NCBI GenBank assembly: GCA_020720525.1
Contig: DYON01000167.1
Coordinates: forward strand, 1 to 5,847
Origin: Acetofilamentum sp.
GTDB lineage: Bacteria; Bacteroidota; Bacteroidia; Bacteroidales; DTU049
Reading direction: 5' to 3'
DNA: 5,847 nt
The position numbers and the translations under genes are program-made. Shown here piece by piece: positions 1-5,695 of this stretch (its first letter is position 1; every line of letters begins with the position of its first letter). Under the pieces are notes generated by a model that did not search any database, was not told the DNA's origin, and saw only the letters and a program-made list of their open reading frames with translations.

Positions 1-38
1 AAACCTCCGGAACGATGAAATGTCGTAACGTGAACTTT

Positions 39-59
39 GATTTGAGACAGCCTCAAATT
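39..59. terminator. Short hairpin, possible terminator or repeat remnant
   Basis: ATTTGAG (40-46) and CTCAAAT (52-58) form a perfect 7-bp inverted repeat around the 5-nt loop ACAGC, with a possible G.U pair at 39/59. It lies about 95 bp past the stop of the minus-strand acyl-CoA reductase gene, so it could end that transcript, but the stem is AT-rich and no strong T-run follows on either strand. From memory, GAGGCTGTCTCAAA-like text is common in Bacteroidota intergenic regions and at some insertion-sequence ends, so a decayed repeat is equally possible. Confidence 0.35.
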
Positions 60-90
60 TGACAAATCGAATTAGATTCAAACTAATGCT

Positions 91-147
91 GTCGTGCGTC
101 TCCTCGTAGATGCTGACAAAGCAATTTTCGTCAGCATGACGCGTGAC
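91..147. repeat. 57-bp two-stem palindromic intergenic element
   Basis: An inner perfect 8-bp inverted repeat, ATGCTGAC (110-117) and GTCAGCAT (130-137), encloses a 12-nt loop. An outer 10-bp stem pairs 91-100 with 138-147; two of its pairs are G.U if read as plus-strand RNA but C.A mismatches on the minus strand. A 9-nt one-sided bulge (101-109) separates the stems. The element begins 6 bp beyond the stop codon of the minus-strand acyl-CoA reductase gene. Its minus-strand core, GTCATGCTGA...TCAGCATCT, resembles (from memory, not searched) a palindromic repeat scattered between genes in many Bacteroidota. It may protect the mRNA 3' end or act as a terminator, although no U-tract follows. Confidence 0.5.
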
Positions 148-152
148 TAACT

Positions 153-1187
153 TCAACTGTCCAACCCAAGTAAAAATTCCATCGTATCCTCTCCATCTGC
201 GTACTCGTCGATGGATGGAAGTTGGGTTTGACCGGGCATAATGGTGTTTGGTACAATTGGCTGCGCCGACACCACGCATTGAATATTTTCTCTATAGGCT
301 TCAATAAACGATTTCGCTTGGTCAATATCGTTGTACTCTTGGAAATTCAAAACCGATAAAGGTGCATATAAACAGGCTTTTTTTCGGAGCAAATAGAAAT
401 TTCCATCGAGCAATTCTTCGTTGGTAAGACTGAAATAACCATTGTAGTAGTCGTGGTTGTTGACATACGCATTGTGCTGCGCCAAATAGTTCCATGGCAG
501 AAATGCATCGAAAAGACGTTGTTTGTCGAAGCCTTCAGGCAAAAAAATCAGAGAAACGTTGCGGCAACCTAAACCAAAATATAAAAACACGTCTTCGCCC
601 AGCTTTTGAAGGCTTTCAGAATTATCGTTTTGGTGAACAACAGCCATGCTGCTGCGATTATGCCGAATAATTCTTGGTTTTTTGCTAAAATAGCTCTCGA
701 ACGTTTTGGCAGTTTGGTTGCTCCCAGTGGCAATCACTGCATCAAATTCGCTAATGAGACCATCGTGAAAGCGGTATTTGTCTTTCCACTCAGGAAAGTA
801 CTCAACCAAATGCCGCAGCATCCAAGGAATCAGAAAACGATCGTCGGACGACAACTTAATTTCTGCTTCGTGACCACTCAAAAGCGTACACAAAACATCG
901 TGGAAACCAACTGCTGGAATATTTCCTGCAAGTATCAGAAGCACTTTTTGGGAATTTACAACTGCCAAATTGTATTTGCTTATCCACAATTCCACGGTTT
1001 TTTCGTCGGCCAAACTGTTTGCCCAATGATTCATGGCAACAAGAATATTGCTTTTGGTGAACCACTTGTTGTGAAGCATAGCCTGCTGAAATGCTTCGGG
1101 CAAATCGTCGTTGCTAAACAGAAGACAACTGCTGCTTATTTCTTTTGCGAAGCTGGAAAGATTAGATACCATGTCAATGTTATTCAT
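153..1187 (-). CDS. LuxC-family acyl-CoA reductase
   Basis: This 344-aa protein matches the LuxC acyl-CoA reductase family, aldehyde-dehydrogenase-fold enzymes that reduce acyl thioesters to aldehydes with NAD(P)H. Visible signatures are the conserved segment LAGNIPAVGFHDVLCTLLSG (86-105), the nucleotide-site stretch ATGSNQTAKTFESYF (153-167), and FGLGCRNVS (204-212), where Cys208 is the expected catalytic thiol that carries the acyl group. It is near the length of Bacteroidota homologues but shorter than bioluminescence LuxC (about 480 aa). No luxA, B, D or E lies nearby, so light production is not implied; the physiological substrate in this phylum is unknown to me. There is no signal peptide, so it should be cytoplasmic. 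The start ATG is 3 nt after the regulator's stop and in the same frame; Met6 is an alternative start. It is probably co-transcribed with the regulator. In other Bacteroidota I recall a ferredoxin or serC/serA beside this gene; none is visible here. Confidence 0.88.
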   Translation of the reverse strand: MNNIDMVSNLSSFAKEISSSCLLFSNDDLPEAFQQAMLHNKWFTKSNILVAMNHWANSLADEKTVELWISKYNLAVVNSQKVLLILAGNIPAVGFHDVLCTLLSGHEAEIKLSSDDRFLIPWMLRHLVEYFPEWKDKYRFHDGLISEFDAVIATGSNQTAKTFESYFSKKPRIIRHNRSSMAVVHQNDNSESLQKLGEDVFLYFGLGCRNVSLIFLPEGFDKQRLFDAFLPWNYLAQHNAYVNNHDYYNGYFSLTNEELLDGNFYLLRKKACLYAPLSVLNFQEYNDIDQAKSFIEAYRENIQCVVSAQPIVPNTIMPGQTQLPSIDEYADGEDTMEFLLGLDS

Positions 1188-1190
1188 TGA

Positions 1191-2573
1191 TTATTTCTTT
1201 TTTTTAGAAATTACACTCCAACTACCACCTTTGTCGGAGCCAAAACGTTCAATCACATTCTGCTTTTTTAATTTGGCGATTTGCATTTCGATTGCCCTAG
1301 TTGATTTGTTGAGGATTTCTGACAATTCAAAAATGGTTACATGTGGATTTTCGGCGACTAGTGTGAGGATTTTCTCCGAAGTTTTCTCCGAAGTTTTCTC
1401 CGAAGTTTTCTCCGAAGTTTTTTCGATTTTTATTCGTGAAAATGAAACAGTGAAAATGCCTTTTTTTGAAAATACTGGCTCAATGAAACCATTTTCCTTC
1501 ATTATAGTTCTCATTCTAACTATGCCCGAGCCAATTTGTTCAACCAGTTGCATGCGGGCAAACAAACCAAAAATTAAGGGATTTCTTGAGTGACTTTTTT
1601 TGCCGAAATTTTCTTCTGAAATAGCACTTACCAAACCACCAGGATTGCTTATCTCAACACGATCATCGAACACTTCGATAGTGATTGTTGCTCCTTTGTC
1701 ATAATAATCTCGATGCGACAATGCGTTAATAATTGCTTCTTTGAAAACCGCTTCAGGTATTTCCCAAAATTCTTTTCTGGGACCCGATCCTTGTCCTTCA
1801 ATATCGTAAGCAATATTTAACTTGCCTCTAATCCACAACATGGCTCGTTCATACTGATAGTATAATGGACCATCATAAGCTTTGTCGTCAACAATGTACC
1901 TTTTGTCTGTTCCTTGGAAGGCAACACAGCGAATTAAAGCTTTGTCGAAATAGTTTTCGGGGAATTTTCCAAAAAAAAGTACTGCTCCATTTTTAAAGGA
2001 TTGTTCCTGGTGAAATAATCTTAAGTTTCTGAATACCTGCTCATTTGGGATTGTTGGACTAAGTTTTGAAAGTGTTTTGAAAATTGATAGCACTTCTTCG
2101 TTTACCTCGTTGGCTGAATCAAATTGTCTACAAGGTGCTTCGTCAAAGTAAATTCGGTCAGATTTTTGAAAAAAATCCCGCATTTGTTCAGCGGTTGTCA
2201 ACTTTTGAGTGTTTGGTCCAATACGGATATAAATTGCACCTGATAGAACATAAGGTTTACTTGAGCCTGAAGTTACTTCAATGGCTCCAACAGTTTTTCC
2301 GTCTATATCCACAAGCGAGAACTGAAAAGGAACCTCAGGAGTTATTTCGCGCAGACTGTTTAGAATTGCCGATCGTTTGGCATTGTCGATTGTACAACCT
2401 CTGATTTGATTTTTATCGTCCACTCCAATGAGCAATACACCCCCAGCAGCATTGGCAAATGCACACACTTCTTCCGAAAGTTCTTTTACTTTGGATGGTA
2501 CCGAAAGCTTGAACTCTGTGTTGTAGCCTTCTCCGCTGACTGATAGAATTTTAATGTCTTCAGGTGAAATCAT
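1191..2573 (-). CDS. Schlafen AlbA_2 / GHKL-like ATPase / winged-helix putative regulator
   Basis: This 460-aa protein has the architecture of COG2865-type putative transcriptional regulators. Residues about 15-135 form a Schlafen AlbA_2 domain (TEFK at 19-22, FANAAGGVLLIGVDD at 39-53, YIRIG at 115-119). Residues about 270-380 form a GHKL-like ATP-binding region (HATPase_c_4 type): EAIINALSHRDY (279-290) is N-box-like, DDRVEISNPGGL (303-314) is the first glycine loop, and GSGIVRM (348-354) the second. A TSEK x4 linker (386-401) then leads to a winged helix-turn-helix at about 402-456. Such proteins are annotated as ATP-dependent regulators, and AlbA_2 domains also occur in nucleases and defence proteins; the role here is not established. 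The protein is cytoplasmic and full length, ending in KKKK encoded by an A8 tract. It is first in a two-gene unit with the acyl-CoA reductase, so it may control that gene or itself. Start: ATG 14 nt below a TANNTTTG box; no better upstream start is seen. Confidence 0.88.
   Translation of the reverse strand: MISPEDIKILSVSGEGYNTEFKLSVPSKVKELSEEVCAFANAAGGVLLIGVDDKNQIRGCTIDNAKRSAILNSLREITPEVPFQFSLVDIDGKTVGAIEVTSGSSKPYVLSGAIYIRIGPNTQKLTTAEQMRDFFQKSDRIYFDEAPCRQFDSANEVNEEVLSIFKTLSKLSPTIPNEQVFRNLRLFHQEQSFKNGAVLFFGKFPENYFDKALIRCVAFQGTDKRYIVDDKAYDGPLYYQYERAMLWIRGKLNIAYDIEGQGSGPRKEFWEIPEAVFKEAIINALSHRDYYDKGATITIEVFDDRVEISNPGGLVSAISEENFGKKSHSRNPLIFGLFARMQLVEQIGSGIVRMRTIMKENGFIEPVFSKKGIFTVSFSRIKIEKTSEKTSEKTSEKTSEKILTLVAENPHVTIFELSEILNKSTRAIEMQIAKLKKQNVIERFGSDKGGSWSVISKKKK
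1371..1418 (-). repeat. 12-bp x4 perfect in-frame minisatellite (TSEK linker)
   Basis: Four exact copies of a 12-bp unit, TTTCTCCGAAGT on the plus strand, run without interruption, with 3 more matching bases (1419-1421). On the coding strand each copy encodes Thr-Ser-Glu-Lys, giving residues 386-401 of the Schlafen/ATPase regulator. The unit is a multiple of three, so gain or loss of copies by replication slippage would lengthen or shorten the charged linker between the ATPase and winged-helix domains without breaking the frame. Identity at the DNA level, including synonymous positions, indicates recent or ongoing expansion rather than ancient conserved peptide repeats. Confidence 0.95.
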
Positions 2574-2587
2574 GGTAAATTGTCAGA

Positions 2588-2595
2588 CAAAGGTA
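2588..2595 (-). promoter_or_regulatory. Putative -7 promoter box for the regulator/acyl-CoA reductase unit
   Basis: On the minus strand the sequence reads TACCTTTG, an exact match to the Bacteroidota -7 consensus TANNTTTG, ending 14 nt before the regulator's ATG. A weak upstream match, TTTC (2613-2616, spacer 17 nt), could serve as the -33 element (consensus TTTG). The implied 5' untranslated region would be only about 8-10 nt. Confidence 0.5.
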
Positions 2596-2643
2596 TTGAA
2601 ACTTCTGAACAGGAAAGTTGTAGTGCCAAAAATACAAAAAACA

Positions 2644-2658
2644 TGTTGCAAAACAACA
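2644..2658. promoter_or_regulatory. Small inverted repeat in the divergent promoter region, possible operator
   Basis: TGTTG CAAAA CAACA is a perfect 5-bp inverted repeat with a 5-bp spacer. It sits between the two divergent putative promoters, upstream of a gene that encodes a winged-helix protein. An autoregulatory operator is conceivable, but a 5-bp arm can arise by chance in AT-rich DNA. Confidence 0.2.
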
Positions 2659-2729
2659 ATTTGTGATTTTGAATGATTGCTTGGTGATTGAATTTCGTTT
2701 TTTATTAGTTAGGCTTATTACATAATTAT

Positions 2730-2737
2730 TAATTTTG
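2730..2737 (+). promoter_or_regulatory. Putative -7 promoter box for the methyltransferase gene
   Basis: TAATTTTG matches TANNTTTG exactly and ends 17 nt before the ATG at 2755. The -33 region has only a partial match (TTAG, 2709-2712, spacer 17 nt). The expected transcript start near 2741-2745 leaves about 10-14 untranslated bases and no Shine-Dalgarno sequence, which is usual for this phylum. Confidence 0.45.
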
Positions 2738-2754
2738 CAATACAATTATATCCA

Positions 2755-3657
2755 ATGAACGTTTTACAACAATGCCCAGTTTGCAACAGCACAGAACTCG
2801 CCCCCAATGTGCTATCAGCCAAAGATTATTTGGTTTCGGGCGAAACTTTTCAAATTGCACGTTGCAACCAGTGTGGTTTTTTGTTCACCAATCCTCGTCC
2901 CAACGATGAGAAACTGGGCGATTACTACCAATCGACCGATTATATTTCGCATTCCGAAACCAAAAAGGGGCTGGTGAATAAGCTTTACCTTATGGCTCGT
3001 CGATATACATTGCGCCGCAAAGTGCGAATTGTTGCCGATGCAAGTTCCGGAAAACGATTGCTCGATATTGGTTGTGGTGTTGGTGCTTTTTTGCACGAGG
3101 CTAAGCAGAACGGGTTCGAAGTGCTTGGAATTGAGCCCGAAGAAAGTGCGCGTGCTATTGCCGACGAAAAATATGGCGTGAAGGTGCTTCCTGTGCCAGA
3201 ATTTACTCAAATTGCCGACGCCTCGCGCGATGCAATTACGCTTTGGCATGTACTCGAGCATGTTGAAGATCTCGATTTGTATTGGACAAATTTTCAACGT
3301 ATTTTGGCTCCTGGTGGAACACTCATTATTGCTGTTCCAAATCCCGAAAGTCCCGATGCAGTTTTTTATCAAGGCAATTGGGCTGCATACGATGTGCCAA
3401 GGCATCTCTATCATTTTCGCAAAGACGATTTACGCTTTCTTGCAAAAAAATACAGCTTTCAATTGAATCAAATCCTTCCCATGAAGCTCGACGCTTTTTA
3501 CATTTCGATGCTGAGTGAAAAAAATATGCATGGAAAATCGAAGCTTATTCGTTCATTTTTTCGGGGATTGGGTTTCAATAAAAAGTCCCGAAAAACAAAC
3601 AATTATTCCAGTCTGATTTATATTCTAAAAAAAACAACGGTGGTTGTGAATAATTAA
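2755..3657 (+). CDS. Zinc-ribbon class I SAM-dependent methyltransferase
   Basis: This 300-aa protein has two parts. Residues 1-45 form a putative zinc ribbon with CPVC (7-10) and CNQC (37-40). Residues about 85-245 form a Rossmann methyltransferase domain of the Methyltransf_23/COG2227 type: motif I LLDIGCGVGAFL (102-113) binds S-adenosylmethionine, GIEPEE (125-130) has the acidic residue expected to contact the ribose hydroxyls, WHVLEHVEDL (164-173) follows, and LAPGGTLIIAVPN (184-196) is the post-core strand. DVPRHLYHF (213-221) is typical of this subgroup. No signal peptide or membrane helix is apparent, so it should be cytoplasmic. Relatives often occur in surface-polysaccharide or secondary-metabolite loci, but no glycosyltransferases lie here, so the methyl acceptor cannot be named. 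The ATG is preceded by a TANNTTTG box. The gene diverges from the regulator gene (181 bp between starts) and ends 117 bp before mqnA, with which it might be co-transcribed. Confidence 0.88.
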   Translation: MNVLQQCPVCNSTELAPNVLSAKDYLVSGETFQIARCNQCGFLFTNPRPNDEKLGDYYQSTDYISHSETKKGLVNKLYLMARRYTLRRKVRIVADASSGKRLLDIGCGVGAFLHEAKQNGFEVLGIEPEESARAIADEKYGVKVLPVPEFTQIADASRDAITLWHVLEHVEDLDLYWTNFQRILAPGGTLIIAVPNPESPDAVFYQGNWAAYDVPRHLYHFRKDDLRFLAKKYSFQLNQILPMKLDAFYISMLSEKNMHGKSKLIRSFFRGLGFNKKSRKTNNYSSLIYILKKTTVVVNN

Positions 3658-3660
3658 TCG

Positions 3661-3668
3661 TAATTTTG
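3661..3668 (+). promoter_or_regulatory. Possible -7 promoter box upstream of mqnA
   Basis: TAATTTTG, an exact TANNTTTG match, begins 3 bp after the methyltransferase stop codon and ends 106 nt before the preferred mqnA start. The best -33-like sequence, GTTG (3643-3646), is only 14 nt away, closer than usual. Given the AT-rich context a chance match is quite possible. Confidence 0.27.
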
Positions 3669-3774
3669 ATTGTTATATCAGTAATTGACTAAAAATTTGT
3701 TTTTTATACAATATTGGTTGCGTTCAAATTTGCTAATTATTGATTATTCATCCTCAATTTTTAAATTATTTTTA

Positions 3775-4488
3775 ATGAAAATTTCTCTTGTCAGCTATCT
3801 CAATTCATACCCGTTTCATTACGGTCTTATTCAAGCTCCTCGCGGATTGTATTCGCGTCTCGAAGTTGTTAATCCAGCTCAATGTGCAAAAAACTTCGAC
3901 AACGAAGTTTCCGATGTTGCTTTGGTTCCTGTAGGTGCACTCGATTCGCTAAAAAACTATAAAATCGTTGAACCGTTTTGCATTGCCGCCAACGGGCCTG
4001 TTCGCTCGGTATTGTTGCTAAGCCATAAGCCTATTGCAAAAATCAAGACTATTGCTCCCGATACCGATTCGCGTAGCTCCAATATGCTTACTAAAATTCT
4101 GTGCAACAATCATTGGAATATCAATGCCGAATTTGTTCCTCACGAACTCGAATCGGATGCGGTGGTTGCTATTGGCGACAAAGCTTTCAAAATGGCTGCC
4201 GACTATAAATACAGCTTCGATTTGTCGGATGAATGGACAAAGATGACCGGACTTCCTTTTGTATTTGCTGTTTGGATTAGCCGTGTTGGTATGGACGAAT
4301 CGAAATTGCCAAACCTCAATCGTGCATTGGATTTTGGAGTTACTTTTGCTTCCGAAGCCATTAACCATTTTGGTACTGCAGGACTTACTATGCCCGATGC
4401 AATGTCGTATGTCAAACGCAATATAAGCTATCGTATGACCGATGTTGCTAAAGAAGGAATGGAAAAGTTTAGAGGTTTTTCTTTGTAA
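3775..4488 (+). CDS. mqnA: Chorismate dehydratase MqnA (futalosine menaquinone pathway)
   Basis: This 237-aa protein matches MqnA, which dehydrates chorismate to 3-enolpyruvoyl-benzoate, the first committed step of the futalosine route to menaquinone. It has a periplasmic-binding-protein-like fold but acts in the cytoplasm. Family features visible are MKISLVSYLNSYPFHYGL (1-18), DVALVPVGAL (47-56), GPVRSVLLLS (74-83), the APDTDSRSSNML segment (94-105), IGDKAF (133-138) and DLSDEWTKMTGLPFVFAVW (149-167). The reading frame is open upstream to another ATG at 3685, which would add 30 residues; I chose 3775 because family members begin directly with the KxSxVSYLNxxPF strand and the extension (MTKNLFFIQYW...) looks like translated spacer. 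The length is slightly short but complete. No other mqn gene lies here, so the pathway would be dispersed. The last 20 bp overlap the 3' end of the convergent transporter gene. Confidence 0.92.
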   Translation: MKISLVSYLNSYPFHYGLIQAPRGLYSRLEVVNPAQCAKNFDNEVSDVALVPVGALDSLKNYKIVEPFCIAANGPVRSVLLLSHKPIAKIKTIAPDTDSRSSNMLTKILCNNHWNINAEFVPHELESDAVVAIGDKAFKMAADYKYSFDLSDEWTKMTGLPFVFAVWISRVGMDESKLPNLNRALDFGVTFASEAINHFGTAGLTMPDAMSYVKRNISYRMTDVAKEGMEKFRGFSL

Positions 4489-5401
4489 AATAATTTGAAA
4501 CCAAACCAGGTAAGCCAAAAAACGACTTTTTGCTTTGCGAAAGAAAAACACCAGCAATCACAATTAATACTCCCAACAATTTGCGCATGGGCAGTAGTTC
4601 CATGCCCGAAAGCAATGCCATCAGTGCAGTGAGTACTGGAATAAGATTGGCAAAAATGGTTGCTTTGGTTGCCCCAATTTCGCGAATACCTGTCGAGAAG
4701 ATAATGTATGCAATTGCTGTTGCAAAAATGGCCAGTCCCACAACAAGGAAAAACAATTGCCAAGTATAATGAATTTGTCCAATAGCTTCGAAATCGGAAG
4801 TTAAAAACAATGGCAAATACAAAATAGCTCCTATCGATGTTTGCATGGCAACAATAGTGTATGAATTGTATTGCTGCGTGAGCCTTTTAATAATGACCGT
4901 ATAGCCCAATGCACTCAAAACAGCAAAAAACATAAACGCAAGTCCTTTGGTTGAGGCTGTTAGCTGGTAATTGTCGTCGAAAATGACCAACAACACTCCT
5001 ATAAACGAAATCACAATACCAAACAAGTTGGTGCGATCCATTTTTTCGGAATAATACAAGTAAAGAACAAAGGGAGTGAATACAGGAATGGTAGCAATAA
5101 TGATAGACCCAACCGTGGGTGTAACAAACATAAGACCATTGCTTTCGCCTATGTAATACAGAACTGGTTCAAATATAGCAAGTAACAAGAAAAGGAGCCT
5201 GTCTTTTTTCTTGATTTTTTGAAGTTTGCCCGTAAGTTTACAGAAAAGCATTAAGGTGCTGGCAGCTATCAGAAGCCTTACAAATACAAGCATTGCTGGT
5301 GGAACTCCATACGAATACACAATTTTGATTAGCACATACGAATAGCTCCACACAAACATGGCAAATACCAGCGCAAGATATATGAACAGTTTACCTTTCA
5401 T
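4469..5401 (-). CDS. EamA/DMT-family permease (ten-helix transporter)
   Basis: This 310-aa protein is a drug/metabolite-transporter superfamily permease with two EamA repeats, at about residues 5-141 and 152-288. Ten hydrophobic segments can be read at about 6-26, 34-54, 68-86, 97-116, 125-141, 153-171, 183-200, 213-236, 245-265 and 274-288, consistent with an inner-membrane protein. Typical marks are FVWSYSYVLIK (16-26), the end of repeat one GIVISFIGVLLVI (128-140), and the second-repeat segment GATKATIFANLIPVLTAL (243-260) followed by GVLIVIAGVFL (277-287). The family exports amino acids, metabolites or drugs; the substrate cannot be predicted from sequence. The first ATG fits the usual N-terminus (short basic MKGK, then helix 1). 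A TANNTTTG box ends only 5 nt upstream of it, suggesting a very short or absent leader. The gene is convergent with mqnA, overlapping it by 20 bp, and appears monocistronic. Confidence 0.9.
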   Translation of the reverse strand: MKGKLFIYLALVFAMFVWSYSYVLIKIVYSYGVPPAMLVFVRLLIAASTLMLFCKLTGKLQKIKKKDRLLFLLLAIFEPVLYYIGESNGLMFVTPTVGSIIIATIPVFTPFVLYLYYSEKMDRTNLFGIVISFIGVLLVIFDDNYQLTASTKGLAFMFFAVLSALGYTVIIKRLTQQYNSYTIVAMQTSIGAILYLPLFLTSDFEAIGQIHYTWQLFFLVVGLAIFATAIAYIIFSTGIREIGATKATIFANLIPVLTALMALLSGMELLPMRKLLGVLIVIAGVFLSQSKKSFFGLPGLVSNYFTKKNL

Positions 5402-5406
5402 CGGCG

Positions 5407-5414
5407 CAAAGATA
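5407..5414 (-). promoter_or_regulatory. Putative -7 promoter box for the EamA transporter gene
   Basis: The minus strand reads TATCTTTG, an exact TANNTTTG match, with only 5 nt before the ATG at 5401. If used, transcription would begin at or next to the start codon, giving a leaderless or nearly leaderless mRNA. No TTTG-like -33 element is seen at normal spacing (about 5432-5438). Confidence 0.4.
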
Positions 5415-5448
5415 ATACTAATGTAACGATGCCGCTCTTAATCTGTAT

Positions 5449-5521
5449 CAATAAATTGCAAAGCAACGCCTCTACATTGTCTTCTGTTTTATAAGCCGCA
5501 ATAAATCGCATCTCTACACTG
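5449..5521. repeat. Degenerate interspersed-repeat copies (two units)
   Basis: Two related segments occur 50 bp apart. CAATAAATTGC (5449-5459) matches CAATAAATCGC (5499-5509) at 10 of 11 positions, and CTCTACATTG (5470-5479) matches CTCTACACTG (5512-5521) at 9 of 10. The second unit, AATCGCATCTCTACA, resembles one arm of the palindromic GCGTCTCTACA-type repeat that I recall as scattered through Bacteroidota and cyanobacterial genomes; this was not searched. The second unit runs directly into the heptamer array. Confidence 0.5.
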
Positions 5522-5661
5522 AAAACTTGCTACTGAAAACTGACCACTCACTACTGACAACTGGCTACTGACTACTGACTACTGACTACTCACAACTGAA
5601 TTCTGGCTACTGAATACTGACCACTGAATACTGACCACTGACTACTGACAACTGACAACTG
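5522..5661. repeat. Heptamer tandem array, block 1 (20 units)
   Basis: These 140 bp divide without remainder into 20 seven-base units. Most end in ACTG and vary in the first three bases: ACTACTG, ACAACTG, ACCACTG, AATACTG, AAAACTG, GCTACTG, plus AATTCTG and a few units ending in C or T. The G at position 7 is nearly invariant; apart from GCTACTG units the plus strand otherwise has almost no G, so the array is strongly strand-asymmetric. It resembles the short tandemly repeated repetitive (heptamer) sequences described in cyanobacteria. With a period of 7, translation cycles through all frames, and any reading frame across it is spurious. Confidence 0.93.
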
Positions 5662-5695
5662 ATTATCCCGACGCTCCGGTCGGGAATTGCATCTG
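5662..5695. repeat. GC-rich hairpin element interrupting the heptamer array
   Basis: This 34-bp stretch breaks the 7-bp register. It contains a perfect 7-bp inverted repeat, TCCCGAC (5666-5672) and GTCGGGA (5679-5685), with the loop GCTCCG. The outer bases read ATTA...CTG, so it can be parsed as a 27-bp insertion inside an ATTACTG unit, a unit that also occurs at 5780-5786. Its right flank, AATTGCATCT (5685-5694), resembles AATCGCATCT (5504-5513) just ahead of block 1. The hairpin is far more GC-rich than its surroundings. From memory, CCCGACGCT(T/C)CGGTCGGG hairpins recur in Bacteroidota genomes, in the manner of REP elements. Confidence 0.75.

Noticed and set aside
153..1187. Bioluminescence (lux) operon
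   Set aside because: Only a LuxC-family protein is present, with no luciferase, acyl-transferase or synthetase genes; such stand-alone homologues are common in Bacteroidota.
606..1593. Long plus-strand frames opposite the acyl-CoA reductase and regulator genes
   Set aside because: They are antisense shadows of well-supported genes and resemble no family; one includes the complement of the 12-bp repeat only.
2560..2745. A 61-codon minus-strand open frame across the divergent promoter region
   Set aside because: It overlaps the regulator's start in another frame, is rich in Phe, Tyr, Asn, Lys and Cys as expected of AT-rich spacer, and covers the putative promoter boxes.
3634..3647. ACAAC-GGTG-GTTGT hairpin beside an A-run as a terminator
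   Set aside because: It lies inside the methyltransferase coding end, and its T-run would only serve minus-strand transcription, for which no gene exists here.
3685..3774. A 30-residue N-terminal extension of MqnA
   Set aside because: Family members begin at the KxSxVSYLN strand; the extension reads like AT-rich spacer and is not a convincing signal peptide for this cytoplasmic enzyme.
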